A stretch of DNA of 64,000 nucleotides, from the NCBI GenBank assembly GCA_965203305.1, contig OZ241874.1, positions 3,286,001 through 3,350,000 of the forward strand. The letters run 5' to 3'. Below are positions 9,698 to 18,878 of this stretch, one piece after another. The translations under genes and the position numbers were made by a program. The notes below the pieces were generated by a model, which saw only the letters and a program-made list of their open reading frames with translations, did not search any database and was not told where the DNA came from. Each line of letters starts with the position of its first letter. Positions within the stretch are counted from its first letter, which is position 1. This DNA is from Bin80 sp965203305. Its GTDB lineage: Bacteria > Bacteroidota > Rhodothermia > Rhodothermales > Bin80.

Positions 9698-9879
9698 ATC
9701 CGGGGGGAGGTTCCCGGAAAAAAATACGGTATACTACAACGGGGTTCTGGAGAGCAAACCCGTAATAAATAAGGGAAAACGGGGCAAATACGAAAGTAAT
9801 GAAACCAAAACAGGCAAATAAGTGGAATTACTAAGGCAAAATGGCGAGGAATTTCCGCGAAAACCGGATTTCTAAAGAA

Positions 9880-10797
9880 TCATGGCGAACTTGCGTACAG
9901 ATCACGTGCCACTTTCCCGTTCGCCAGAACCTGCTCCAGCCCTTCCCGGGTCATCTCTCCCTTGTCTGCAATCAGCTGGACAATCATGGGACGGATAAAA
10001 GAAATGAGATGGTGAGGCCATCCGTATGTCTCTTTCACAATGGCATCCACCCACTCCTTCGGGTTTCCCTTCACGCCACACTCCTTGACGATCCAGTCGG
10101 ACACAATTGCCTCTTCCACCTCCCTGGGAAGTCCCCGCAGTTCAATCCGGGCATCTCCCTGTATTCTGGACACATCCAGGGCTTCCAGGGCTGCTCGCGT
10201 CCTCCCGAGACCCGCACACAGAAGAATGACAGGGGTGTCCAGCGTCATGTTGTTGATGTTTTTTAGCACTCTTTCCAGCTCGTCCTTCTGCTCCTTGCCC
10301 AGCTCATGAGCTTTCCTCAGGGACTGAGCTTCGTCTACAAAAAGCAGGAGAGGTTTTTTCTGTTTCTTGAGCATCTCCATCACGGAAAGGCCTCTCCCCT
10401 TTTCCCATATCTCTCCCACAAAATCAAGAAAGGCTCCCCACTTCCCTCCTCGTCTTTTCAGAAACTCGGGGAACCCTCTTTTTATTCCCATATTTTCTCT
10501 GTAGACATTTCCGTCCCAGAGAGCTTTTGCGTCAATCTCGGCTGTGGTCCACCCAGACTCTTCCGCCCGCCGCATACACTCATAGGCAAGGGCCGTTTTG
10601 CCGGCACCAGGTGGTGCCTGAATTACAAACACAGCTCCCCGAGCTTTCCGTGCCGCATTCTTCAGCTTCATCTCGAACTGTGCCAGTTCCTCTTCCCTCC
10701 CGTGAAAATACTCTGCGGGCCCACGATCATCAGGCAATGTAGGTCCGTCATCCTTGGGAGGCGGGGGATTCGATGATTTCCACGGGGGCCATTTCAT
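9880..10797 (-). CDS. Orphan AAA+ ATPase (ORC/TniB-like P-loop protein)
   Basis: The 305-residue protein has a Walker A motif, APPGAGKTAL, near residue 63, and a Walker B motif, LLLFVDEAQSL, near residue 149. A sensor-like LLCAGLGRTRAAL segment and a C-terminal winged-helix-like region (YGWPHHLISF) follow. This order is typical of small AAA+ proteins of the ORC/TniB/MalT-like type, which act as nucleic-acid or effector switches. There is no partner gene next to it, only mobile elements on both sides, so its role is unknown. The N-terminal 25 residues are proline-rich. Confidence 0.75.
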   Translation of the reverse strand: MKWPPWKSSNPPPPKDDGPTLPDDRGPAEYFHGREEELAQFEMKLKNAARKARGAVFVIQAPPGAGKTALAYECMRRAEESGWTTAEIDAKALWDGNVYRENMGIKRGFPEFLKRRGGKWGAFLDFVGEIWEKGRGLSVMEMLKKQKKPLLLFVDEAQSLRKAHELGKEQKDELERVLKNINNMTLDTPVILLCAGLGRTRAALEALDVSRIQGDARIELRGLPREVEEAIVSDWIVKECGVKGNPKEWVDAIVKETYGWPHHLISFIRPMIVQLIADKGEMTREGLEQVLANGKVARDLYASSP

Positions 10798-10961
10798 GGG
10801 TGTGGTATTTTCGGGGCTTACTTTCCTTCCCCAAACGAACAGAATTCAACTTTGTTCTTGAAAACAAGAACCGTTACAATACCGGCTCAAACCCCCTAGA
10901 TTGCCGTTTTTGCAAGAGGTTCAGGTGCACAATCAAGGAGTTTGATTTTTCTCGGGGCTAG

Positions 10962-11285
10962 AAAGCGGGGCTGAACCGGATTTTGCTGGAAGGAGCACCC
11001 GCCCAGCTGGTCCAGATGCTGGGATACAAATGCCTTCTCGTTCTCTATGTGGTGGCAGCGCACATCAGCCAGACCTGCAGTCAGTGCGGACATGCCGACA
11101 GGAACAGCCGGGCCATATTGCGCAAGTTTGTGTGCCTGGGTTGTGGCTATGAAGAACACGCGGATCTGAATGCGGCCGCGAACATCTTACGGGCCCCAAG
11201 GCATGGGGCATCGGGACGGCGCAGAGGCGTTCCCATTCGGGACCCCGTCAACCCGTCAAGTGTATGTGTACCGGTTCCATCTTGA
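10962..11285 (+). pseudogene. tnpB remnant (IS200/IS605-type RNA-guided nuclease, C-terminal part only)
   Basis: Only the last third of a TnpB survives, opening immediately after a TAG at 10959. It contains LNRILLEGAPAQLVQMLGYK and the zinc-finger cysteines CSQCGHAD..CLGCGYEEH, then the final catalytic motif HADLNAAANIL. It closely parallels the intact tnpB at 11609, so it is an older copy of the same or a sister element. The RuvC-I and RuvC-II motifs are absent, so the protein would be inactive. Its end motif is preserved just downstream. Confidence 0.85.
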
Positions 11286-11286
11286 G

Positions 11287-11311
11287 ATGGTCCCTCACGC
11301 ATATAAGCCCC
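11287..11311 (+). repeat. Right-end repeat of the tnpB remnant
   Basis: This 25-bp segment, ending CATATAAGCCCC, matches the right terminal repeat of the intact tnpB element (12886-12910) at about 20 of 25 positions and lies at the same distance after the reading frame. It marks the old right end of the decayed copy. Confidence 0.6.
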
Positions 11312-11339
11312 ATTTCTTGACAATCATCATTTCTGTACT

Positions 11340-11440
11340 GGAGCCCTCTCGCAAAATTCCCGGATGAAGGGGAGGTACTGCTCTGAGAGTGCTTGAAGGC
11401 ACATCAGGTCGGAGACAGGAGTATTTTTGCAAGAACCTTA
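11340..11440 (+). repeat. Approximately 100-bp dispersed repeat, copy A
   Basis: One of seven related non-coding segments in this window. It begins with a gagccctctcgcaaaatt end, has the shared core ctctgagagtgctt followed by ggcacatcaggtc, and ends with tatttttgcaagaac. The two ends are imperfect inverted repeats of each other. It lies between the tnpB remnant and the intact tnpB element. Confidence 0.7.
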
Positions 11441-11486
11441 GAGAAATAAAAAGATCTCCTATGAGACGGGGGCTCCCACCAGAGCC

Positions 11487-11516
11487 AGCCAGAACACATG
11501 CCTGCGTGTTCTGGCT
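11487..11516. repeat. Perfect 11-bp palindrome, likely left-end hairpin of the tnpB element
   Basis: AGCCAGAACAC pairs exactly with GTGTTCTGGCT across an 8-base loop. Subterminal hairpins of this size are what TnpA of the IS200/IS605 superfamily recognises. Its position just before the inverted repeat at 11530 and about 90 bp before tnpB fits a left end. No tnpA is present. Confidence 0.55.
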
Positions 11517-11529
11517 TCCAGAAAAGAAA

Positions 11530-12910
11530 GGGGCTTATATACCTGAGGGCCCATGAGGAGTGAACCATTTTAGGGCCCTCAGGTTGACAGAGAAATTCCA
11601 TCATCACCATGGCACAGGCAGGCAAGACCTACCGAAGGATCACCTACCGCATCCTGCCGGGATCGGGCACCAAAGCCCGGAAACTGGCGCGGCTGGCAGG
11701 GGTCTGGAGGAAGATGTGGAACGAAGGTCTCGCCATTACCCTCCAGCGAAAACAGGAGGCACGAGAGCGAGGCGAGAAAGGTCCAGACACCTCCTTCTTC
11801 GGAACAGGGAGCGAGTACATGCGGATCCTGAAGAAGAAGTATCCGTGGCTGAAACACTACCAGTATGGCACGGTCCGGTATGTGTTCAAGTATCAGGCAG
11901 ACGCATGGAAAAGGTACGACAGGGGACTTTCGGAGCCTCCCCGCTTTCACAGCAGAGACCGGACCAAGCCGTCCTTCACCATCCCGGACAAGACGGGGTA
12001 CACGTTGCGGGGAAACCAGCTGACGATCAAGGGAAAGGAGATGTGCACGGTAACCCTCCGCAGGAAAGGGGGCAACCCGTACCCGGAGGGGATCACGAAA
12101 GACATCACGGTATACAGGAAAGGCGGGAAGTGGTGGGCCACCATCACGTACGAAATTGATGACCCGCTCATAGAAGATACCGGCGTGGTGGCGGGAGTTG
12201 ACCGGAACGCCAGTGGCATGATCGCCGTGGCCTACAGCGACGGCAGGAACCCCGAAGTGCTGGAGAGTGAGGCAGACAAGCGGGTGCGATTCCGGAAACG
12301 CAGGTATGAGCGGAAGCTGGCAAAGCAGATTGCCCGGCAGAAAGCAGACGGTCGGAAAGGGATGTCGAACCGGGCGAAGAAGACACAGGGCAAGATCCAG
12401 AAGTGCAGCACCTATCTGGCAAACTTCAGTCATAACCGCAATCACCAGAACAGTGCGAAAATCGCGAAGGCAGCCCCTGTGGTGGTGGTGGAGAACCTGA
12501 AGGTGAAAAGCATGACCGCCTCGGCCCGTGGGACGACAGAGAATCCGGGCAAGAATGTCAAAGCGAAAGCAGGGATGAACCGGGTGCTGCTGGAAGGCGC
12601 GCCGGGACAGCTGGTGCAGATGCTGGGATACAAGTGCGTTCTCGTTCTCTCTGTGGTGGCCGCGTACACGAGCCAGGACTGTAGCAGGTGCGGACACAGG
12701 GACGCGGGCAATCGCGCCTCCTTGCGCAAATTCAGGTGTATGTCCTGTGGACATGCGGAACACGCGGACATCAACGCTGCCGCGAACATACTGGCCGCCG
12801 GGGTTGGGGCAACTGGACGTGCGAGGGGTGAACCGTTGGGTTCCCTGATGACCCGTCAACGAGACTGGGACCAAGACAAATAGTCATGGGCACTCAGGTA
12901 TATAAGCCCC
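11530..12910 (+). mobile_element. tnpB-only IS200/IS605-like element with 25-bp inverted ends
   Basis: The left segment 11530-11554 and right segment 12886-12910 are inverted copies of one another, matching at 24 of 25 positions; the shared core is CTCAGGTATATAAGCCCC. They bracket the intact tnpB with only 54 and 2 bp of spacing. There is no tnpA (Y1 transposase), so mobility would need to be supplied in trans. If the right end is at 12910, the bases after it would be the guide of the element's omega RNA; that is inference from known TnpB systems. Confidence 0.65.
11609..12883 (+). CDS. tnpB: TnpB, RNA-guided endonuclease of an IS605-type element
   Basis: The 424-residue protein has all parts of a TnpB. 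The N-terminal helical domain begins YRRITYRILPGSGTKARKLA. The RuvC-I Asp is in VVAGVDRNASGMIAV. The RuvC-II Glu is in VVVVENLKVKSM. The zinc finger CSRCGHRD..CMSCGHAEH follows, and the RuvC-III Asp is in HADINAAANILA. All catalytic residues are present, so it is probably active. TnpB proteins cut DNA next to a short target motif, guided by RNA from the right end of the element. Confidence 0.93.
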   Translation: MAQAGKTYRRITYRILPGSGTKARKLARLAGVWRKMWNEGLAITLQRKQEARERGEKGPDTSFFGTGSEYMRILKKKYPWLKHYQYGTVRYVFKYQADAWKRYDRGLSEPPRFHSRDRTKPSFTIPDKTGYTLRGNQLTIKGKEMCTVTLRRKGGNPYPEGITKDITVYRKGGKWWATITYEIDDPLIEDTGVVAGVDRNASGMIAVAYSDGRNPEVLESEADKRVRFRKRRYERKLAKQIARQKADGRKGMSNRAKKTQGKIQKCSTYLANFSHNRNHQNSAKIAKAAPVVVVENLKVKSMTASARGTTENPGKNVKAKAGMNRVLLEGAPGQLVQMLGYKCVLVLSVVAAYTSQDCSRCGHRDAGNRASLRKFRCMSCGHAEHADINAAANILAAGVGATGRARGEPLGSLMTRQRDWDQDK

Positions 12911-13067
12911 AAAAGAAACCGATGTGCAGAGAGAGTGGGCGGAGGATGGTTTTCATCTTAAAAACAACGACAGGTTTTGAATCTCCATATGGTAGCAATA
13001 CAAGTGAAAAGTCCCTGTACTCCGTCATAGCTGCAGCAGCAAAGTCTACATCCAGATTGTGTGTAAA

Positions 13068-14534
13068 TCAGTCGTATCGCCGATTCCGCCATGTTTCCGA
13101 TACCGGCATACTGGAATGCCCGTCTGGCTGAAGCATCACAGTGGCTACAGCTGCGACATCCTCTGGAACTTCACTGCTTTCTTCCAAAAGTTCTGGATGA
13201 TCCTCCACAAAATGCGTACTCAGGCAGGCTTCCTGCCATGCCGCACTCTTCATGACCCGGGAGCAAAATGCGCGAGTTGTTCTCACACCTGCAATCTGAT
13301 AATCTCGCAGAGCAGCAATCATTCGATGGGTGGCCTCATCGCGTGTGCGCCCCCAGGTGATCACTTTTGAGATCATCGGATCATAGTGGATCGGAACCTC
13401 CCCACAACCCTCTATGCCGGCATCCACACGAACGCCGACTCCAGCAGGGAGCTGATGGAATGTGACCGTGCCCGGGTCTGGCAGGAAATTGGAGGATGGA
13501 TCCTCTGCATAAATACGACACTCGATCGCGTGTCCGCGAATGGACATCTGGTCTTGCATACAGGGAATGGGGTGCCCCTCTGCGATCCTGATCTGTTCCG
13601 CTACAAGGTCCAGCCCTGTAATATATTCCGTGACAGGATGCTCAACCTGCAGACGTGTATTCATTTCCATGAAGTAGAAGCTGTCCTCCTGATCAAGCAA
13701 AAATTCTACGGTTCCTGCGCCGACATACCTGCAAGCCTGTGCAGCACGAACTGCCGCTGCCCCCATTTGATCTCTCAATTCTTCGGTCATGTGTGCGGCC
13801 GGGGCTTCTTCAATAAGCTTCTGATGCCGCCGCTGAATAGAGCATTCCCGCTCAAACAGATGGATGCAGCTGCCATAGGCATCCGCCAGAATCTGAAATT
13901 CTATGTGACGCGGGGTTTCCAGGTACTTTTCAATAAAGATGCGGGCATCTCCAAATGCGGAACCTGCCTCTCCCTGTGCGAGACTCAGTGCCTGTTCCAT
14001 TTCCTGTGAGCTGTACACTTTTCGCATCCCTTTCCCCCCACCTCCCGCTGCTGCTTTTGCCAGTACGGGGTATCCGATTTTGGCCGCAACGTTAAGAGCT
14101 TCATCAAGACTGCTGACTGCACCTCTTGTCCCTGGGACAGTGGGCACATCATGCGCCTGCATGAGTTCCCGGGCCAGCATCTTGTCTCCCATATCGCTAA
14201 TTGCCTGCGCGGGAGGACCAATGAAAACAATCCCCCGCTCCGCACATTGCTGTGCGAGCCCGGAACGTTCAGACAGGAACCCATACCCTGGATGAACTGC
14301 ATCGGCTCCACTCTTCTCCACAGCTGCCATAATGCGTTCCAGATTCAAATATGAGTCCGTGGCTCTGGCGGGACCTACGCTGCAGGCTTCATCTGCGTAC
14401 ACAACATGTGCACTTTTTCGGTCTGCTTCACTAAAAATTGCAACCGAGCGTATACCAAGTACTCTGCAGGTACGCATTATGCGCAACGCAATTTCGCCCC
14501 GATTCGCAACCAGTATCTTCTTGATGCTTTTCAC
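13068..14534 (-). CDS. accC: Biotin carboxylase (acetyl-/acyl-CoA carboxylase subunit)
   Basis: The 488-residue protein catalyses ATP-dependent carboxylation of biotin on a carrier protein. The biotin carboxylase N-domain starts KILVANRGEIALRI. The ATP-grasp glycine loop is KAAAGGGGKGMRKV. The metal/substrate motif is EMNTRLQVEHPVTE, followed by the RGHAIECRIYAEDP block. The last 40 residues run past the usual end of AccC and show no biotin attachment motif (no AMKM). No accB or carboxyltransferase gene is adjacent, so whether it serves acetyl-CoA carboxylase or another acyl-CoA carboxylase cannot be told here. Confidence 0.93.
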   Translation of the reverse strand: MKSIKKILVANRGEIALRIMRTCRVLGIRSVAIFSEADRKSAHVVYADEACSVGPARATDSYLNLERIMAAVEKSGADAVHPGYGFLSERSGLAQQCAERGIVFIGPPAQAISDMGDKMLARELMQAHDVPTVPGTRGAVSSLDEALNVAAKIGYPVLAKAAAGGGGKGMRKVYSSQEMEQALSLAQGEAGSAFGDARIFIEKYLETPRHIEFQILADAYGSCIHLFERECSIQRRHQKLIEEAPAAHMTEELRDQMGAAAVRAAQACRYVGAGTVEFLLDQEDSFYFMEMNTRLQVEHPVTEYITGLDLVAEQIRIAEGHPIPCMQDQMSIRGHAIECRIYAEDPSSNFLPDPGTVTFHQLPAGVGVRVDAGIEGCGEVPIHYDPMISKVITWGRTRDEATHRMIAALRDYQIAGVRTTRAFCSRVMKSAAWQEACLSTHFVEDHPELLEESSEVPEDVAAVATVMLQPDGHSSMPVSETWRNRRYD

Positions 14535-14700
14535 TTGCTCAGATGATCTTTCTGAATCTTTCCCGCCAGTCCCTTTGAACCATTGCGAATCGGTTTGTGT
14601 CTATTCTGTCTGTTGCTGATGTCTTTTCAGTAATTTTGGCACTCTACACTATATCCAAAGATTCCACTCATTCTCTATTAAACAAGTTTGTGATTGACGC

Positions 14701-15480
14701 ATGCCTCGTTTGACTATCTCCGATGATCTGTATGCTGTGATGGAAATTCCGCACACCGCCTCTGCGGAAGAAATCAAGACTGCCTACCGACGACTCGCTC
14801 ACCTGCATCATCCCGACCGGAACCCGGGTGATGATCAGGCGGAGGAACGATTCAAGCGGCTGCAACAGGCATACAGCATTCTTTCGGATCCGGGCCGGCG
14901 AGACGCGTATGATCAACTGCGGATTGCCACAAGTCCCGATCCTTCCCCTGCATTTATAGATGATTTATTCTCCAGTATTGGCGAGTTCTTTGAAGAATTG
15001 TTTGGCAGAGGGAATACCGTAACGATCTCTTTTGAGCGTGCTCTTCGAGGCGGTCCTGTCCTGGTTCGGGGAAAAGACGGTTCTCTGACCCGGATTGTAC
15101 TGCCGCAGGGGGTAAAGAACAAATTCCGAATTCGTGCCTCTGATGACCCCGCTGCGCGGATTTTCACATTCCAGGTTCTCCCGCACCCCATCTTTACCCG
15201 AAGAGGGAGCTCGTTGCAAATGAAGCTGTCTGTAAACGGACTGGAGGCCCTGCTGGGATGCATACACTCCATCTTGGACCCCTATGGGGAGCAGATCATG
15301 ATTGATGTGCCCCCCAACTCTGCTCCTGGAACCCGGCTGAGGCTGAAGGGGTGTGGAGTCCGATCAGAAACCAGACGGACTGGTGACCTCCTGGTAGATC
15401 TCGAAATCCTTCCTCTAAAACAGGCAGATCTGGACACCCTCCGCCATGCGGCACGGGGGGCAGGACTTATTGATCACTAG
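14701..15480 (+). CDS. DnaJ-like co-chaperone (type B, CbpA-like)
   Basis: The 259-residue J-protein stimulates DnaK-type chaperones. The J domain spans about residues 8-72 with the HPD motif at residues 37-39 in LHHPDRNPG. There is no cysteine-rich zinc domain, so it is a type B protein. A short linker is followed by DnaJ C-terminal beta domains with GGPVLVRGKDG and IDVPPNSAPGTRLRLKGCGV. It is shorter than E. coli CbpA (306). Its stop overlaps the stop of the convergent MBL gene by four bases. Confidence 0.9.
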   Translation: MPRLTISDDLYAVMEIPHTASAEEIKTAYRRLAHLHHPDRNPGDDQAEERFKRLQQAYSILSDPGRRDAYDQLRIATSPDPSPAFIDDLFSSIGEFFEELFGRGNTVTISFERALRGGPVLVRGKDGSLTRIVLPQGVKNKFRIRASDDPAARIFTFQVLPHPIFTRRGSSLQMKLSVNGLEALLGCIHSILDPYGEQIMIDVPPNSAPGTRLRLKGCGVRSETRRTGDLLVDLEILPLKQADLDTLRHAARGAGLIDH

Positions 15481-16352
15481 ATTTTGGCGAGCGAGTCGTA
15501 TACCAGCCCCGCATATGCGTCCGGTTGCAAGACTCCCCCGCCCCATACCGCATCCATAGCTGCCGTTGGTTTTGCGGCGATCACATCCTTCCTGGATTTT
15601 CCCTGACCAACCAGAATGGATACTGCATCCCGCGTGACTGCCAGCATGTCCCGGTAATCCTGCAATTCGGAACGGCCCGAGAGCGGTCCATGCCCGGGAA
15701 TAATCTTCGTATTCTCGTCAGAGCGGGCAAGCACCTCATCCACCGCCCTGATCATTCCGTCAATGGATCCTCCACAGTCTGTGTCAATGAGCGGGTACAT
15801 TCCGTTGAAGTAGATATCGCTCATGTGGATTACATTCCCTTTCTGGAAATGCACCATCACATCTCCATCTGTGTGTGCATCCGGGATGTGAAATATCTCT
15901 ATCCTATCCTGATTCCAGTACAGGGCTAGATTTTTCGGGAAGGTAACTGCGGGAAGTGCCTTCTCGGCAGCAGCAGGCACAGTCAGTCCAAATGCGGGCA
16001 AAGGTTGATCTGCACTCAGGCGTACCCGAACATTGTCGTGTGCCATGATCATAATCCCTCGCTTGGCCAGTTCCTCATTGGCTGCTACATGGTCCAAATG
16101 CCAGTGCGTGTTCAAAAGATATTGAACGGGATGATTCGTTCTCGTTGCGATGGCCGCCATGATCTTTTCAACGAGCGGACCAAACTGTCCGTCGATCATA
16201 AATGTCAAATCCTCTCCATAGGAAACTCCAACATTGCCTCCCAGTCCCGTTAGCATCAGGATTCCAGGGGCAACATCATACACCTCAATTTTAATGGCAT
16301 CAAATTCTTCCTGGGGAATTTCCCCGGGAAGAAGAAATTTCAAAGCCGACAT
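15477..16352 (-). CDS. MBL-fold metallo-hydrolase
   Basis: The 291-residue protein has the metallo-beta-lactamase fold. The zinc motif is NTHWHLDHVAANEELA with His83, His85, Asp87 and His88. Later ligands are in IPDAHTDGDVMVHF and IIPGHGPLSGR. Neither a signal peptide nor an RNase J-type extension is visible. The family covers many hydrolases; the 'GGNVGVSYGED' start is seen in proteins acting on small esters and lactams, but I cannot assign a substrate. Confidence 0.88.
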   Translation of the reverse strand: MSALKFLLPGEIPQEEFDAIKIEVYDVAPGILMLTGLGGNVGVSYGEDLTFMIDGQFGPLVEKIMAAIATRTNHPVQYLLNTHWHLDHVAANEELAKRGIMIMAHDNVRVRLSADQPLPAFGLTVPAAAEKALPAVTFPKNLALYWNQDRIEIFHIPDAHTDGDVMVHFQKGNVIHMSDIYFNGMYPLIDTDCGGSIDGMIRAVDEVLARSDENTKIIPGHGPLSGRSELQDYRDMLAVTRDAVSILVGQGKSRKDVIAAKPTAAMDAVWGGGVLQPDAYAGLVYDSLAKI

Positions 16353-16821
16353 GCTGTCTCTGGATTATCTGTCTGTGATCCGCTCCAAAATGCGTGCGCA
16401 GTCTATCTGTCCGCTACGCTTCCGGCATGGTGCTAGTTTTGGTTGCCTTTCATCTCTGAAACTGCGGACATTCAGGGAGTGATCCCTTTCTGTCTGCCTG
16501 ATCAACGAATGGTAACATGCACTCATCTGTACACACTCTGGAACTGGATCAGACCCTCCGCAAAACTGGCGAGACGGGACAGCATCTTCGCTGGGATCTG
16601 TTGCGTCATTTCGGGCACGTTATTCGAGGCAGGCTAAAAAATACAGGGGATCCTGCAAGGAATGCGGAACGAATATCCATCTGGCTTGTTGCCCTTCCGT
16701 TAATATGTGACGATGAGACTTTTTGCGCGATTTGGGTGAATTGATCTGCCATATCATTCATGTTGCTCTTGGCAGACACTGCTTTATCCCTGCCACTACT
16801 CTTCCAAAACATCCTGATTCC
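16353..16821. other. Intergenic stretch, nothing recognised
   Basis: About 470 bases between the divergent MBL and amidohydrolase genes. Short open frames are present but none has a known motif. The region should contain promoters for both neighbours; I could not define them with confidence. Confidence 0.45.
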
Positions 16822-18531
16822 ATGAATTTTCGCTCCCCGAACATCAGTATTCTTCTGGTATCTGCCCTTTTGCTGTTTGGCTGCTCTGATGAAGAATCCG
16901 CACGACTTGTTATAACAAATGGGAAGATTGTAACCGTCAGCTCATCCCAGCCGGAGGCAGAAGCTCTGGCTGTAAAAGGGGATACGATTGTCGCTCTTGG
17001 CACCTCCGAAGAAATTGCGGCATACATCGGGACAGAGACACAAGTCATTGATCTGGACGGAAAACTGGCAATCCCGGGTTTGATAGAGGGGCATGGACAT
17101 TTTCTCGGCATTGGAGAGGCAAAGATGATTCTGGATCTGACGAGAGCCAAAAGCTGGGAGGAGATCGTTGCCATGGTTGACTCCGCAGTCTCGGAAGCAG
17201 AACCGGGCGAATGGATTACCGGGCGCGGATGGCACCAGGAGAAATGGGAATCCACCCCGCCCGCTACCGTTGAAGGCGTGCCAACTCATCACGGACTCAG
17301 TGAAGTATCGCAGGACAACCCTGTCTTTCTTCGGCATGCCAGTGGACATGCCGCATTCGCAAACAGGGCCGCGATGAGTGCGGCCGGGATCAGCCCAGAA
17401 ACTCCGAATCCCGCAGGAGGAGAACTTGTACGTGACGTGCGAGGAGAGTTAACCGGACTCCTGCGGGAAACCGCCCAATACCTCGTAAGTGCCGCACTGG
17501 AAAAGGCAAGAGGGAGCATAAGTGCCGCAGAACTGGATGAAGAGCGGCGTACCATGGCGCGCTTGGCTGCCGAGGAGGCTCTGTCTCACGGAATCACCTC
17601 ATTTCATGATGCCGGGGTGGACTTTGATATAGTGGACTTCTACCGAACACTGGCAGACGAAGGCAACCTTCCGGTTCGCCTTTATGTGATGATCCGTGCA
17701 AATAGTACGGCACTGTCGGAACGGTTGGCATCTTACCGGATCATTGGCTACGGGAATCACCACCTGAGCGTACGAAGTGTGAAACGCTCCATTGACGGAG
17801 CTCTGGGGGCCCACGGTGCCTGGCTTCTCGAACCGTATGCAGATATGCCTGAATCACAAGGACTGGAAACAACCTCTGTGGAGGAAATTCAGGCGACCGC
17901 AGAGATCGCAAAATCTCATGGTTTTCAAGTCAATATTCATGCCATTGGAGATCGGGCCAACCGTGTCGTTCTGGACATTTTCGAGTCGTTTTATGGATCT
18001 GGAGATCAGGACTTGCGCTGGAGGATTGAGCATGCCCAGCATCTTCATCCAGAGGATATCCCTCGATTTGGAGATCTGGGAGTCATCGCATCCGTGCAGG
18101 GTATCCACGCTACTAGTGATGCCCCGTGGGTATATCGCCGCCTGGGCGAAGAAAGAGCCAAGAGTGGTGCATACCCCTGGCAGACACTCTGGCAAACAGG
18201 AGCACTGGTCACAAATGGAACCGATGCCCCCGTAGAATCCATTGATCCCATTGCAAACTATTATGCAATCGTGACTCGCATGCTGGCGGACAGTTCCGTC
18301 TTTTACCCCGAAGAACGTCTCTCGCGTGAACAGGCACTGCAATCCTACACACTCAACAATGCATATGCCGCGTTTGAAGAAGAGATCAAGGGATCGCTTG
18401 CACCCGGCAAGCTGGCAGACATCACCATCCTTTCGAAGGATATCCTGACCATCCCTGATGAAGAAATTCTCTCCACCGAGATACTGTACACGATTGTCGG
18501 AGGCACAGTCCTGTATCAGAAAGAGCAGTAA
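16822..18531 (+). CDS. YtcJ-type amidohydrolase, predicted lipoprotein
   Basis: The 569-residue protein is a metal-dependent amidohydrolase of the YtcJ group. The N-terminus is a lipoprotein signal with the lipobox LLFGC, so the enzyme is probably anchored in a membrane. The metal-binding HGHFLGIG follows the strand IPGLIEG. Further signatures are NIHAIGDRANR, RIEHAQHLHPED and TNGTDAPVES, and the last part is the beta-sandwich with GSLAPGKLADITIL. I start at ATG 16822 because it directly precedes the lipoprotein signal; an upstream in-frame ATG adds 33 residues that would spoil it. The substrate is unknown. Confidence 0.92.
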   Translation: MNFRSPNISILLVSALLLFGCSDEESARLVITNGKIVTVSSSQPEAEALAVKGDTIVALGTSEEIAAYIGTETQVIDLDGKLAIPGLIEGHGHFLGIGEAKMILDLTRAKSWEEIVAMVDSAVSEAEPGEWITGRGWHQEKWESTPPATVEGVPTHHGLSEVSQDNPVFLRHASGHAAFANRAAMSAAGISPETPNPAGGELVRDVRGELTGLLRETAQYLVSAALEKARGSISAAELDEERRTMARLAAEEALSHGITSFHDAGVDFDIVDFYRTLADEGNLPVRLYVMIRANSTALSERLASYRIIGYGNHHLSVRSVKRSIDGALGAHGAWLLEPYADMPESQGLETTSVEEIQATAEIAKSHGFQVNIHAIGDRANRVVLDIFESFYGSGDQDLRWRIEHAQHLHPEDIPRFGDLGVIASVQGIHATSDAPWVYRRLGEERAKSGAYPWQTLWQTGALVTNGTDAPVESIDPIANYYAIVTRMLADSSVFYPEERLSREQALQSYTLNNAYAAFEEEIKGSLAPGKLADITILSKDILTIPDEEILSTEILYTIVGGTVLYQKEQ

Positions 18532-18866
18532 CCCCGACGCACCCGGATACGGAAGACCAGAAAGATCATATACAGGCATATCAGGACAAGCCCCGCCATT
18601 TCGCGGCCGACTTCATCCTCAAAATAGTGGAGCCCCTGGCTGGTCACGATCCAGACATAGTAGAAACTGAGACCAAGTGTCACCAGTGCAAACCCTGCCG
18701 GGATTTGCCACGGAATCCGGTTGAGGATCGCCGCGAGCCCCGTCAGTGAAGCTATACCATAGACAAAAAACCAGCGCAATGAATCAGGGTCATTGAACTG
18801 CCAATACGCGCACAGAGCAAAGAAAAGTACCCCTCCGAGTGTGAGTACCGTGAACAGTATTCTCAC
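18516..18866 (-). CDS. Small membrane protein, TMEM220 family
   Basis: The 116-residue protein has four predicted membrane helices and the characteristic YWQFNDPDSLRWFFVYG segment of the transmembrane-220 family, whose function is unknown. Its 3' end overlaps the stop of the convergent amidohydrolase gene by 16 bases. It is 12 bases from the TonB-dependent receptor stop, which is on the same strand. Confidence 0.8.
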   Translation of the reverse strand: MRILFTVLTLGGVLFFALCAYWQFNDPDSLRWFFVYGIASLTGLAAILNRIPWQIPAGFALVTLGLSFYYVWIVTSQGLHYFEDEVGREMAGLVLICLYMIFLVFRIRVRRGYCSF

Positions 18867-18878
18867 TTTTCACCTCCG

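Larger units (their letters stand above)
7588..9795 (-). mobile_element. IS1634-type insertion sequence, approximate extent
   Basis: The boundaries are a proposal. The left side has CCCCTGTTCCCTT (7590-7602) and the right side, read on the minus strand, has CCCCGTTTTCCCTT (9784-9771). These form a weak, imperfect terminal inverted repeat bracketing the transposase. I could not recognise a target-site duplication, so the ends could be off by tens of bases. The element separates the SGNH-like remnant from the AAA+ gene. Confidence 0.45.

Noticed and set aside
7994..9772. 592-codon plus-strand frame
   Set aside because: It is antisense to the IS1634 transposase, whose catalytic motifs are on the other strand; the translation is rich in His, Pro and Gln without any motif.
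11579..12874. 431-codon minus-strand frame
   Set aside because: It mirrors the intact tnpB, which has all RuvC and zinc-finger residues on the plus strand.
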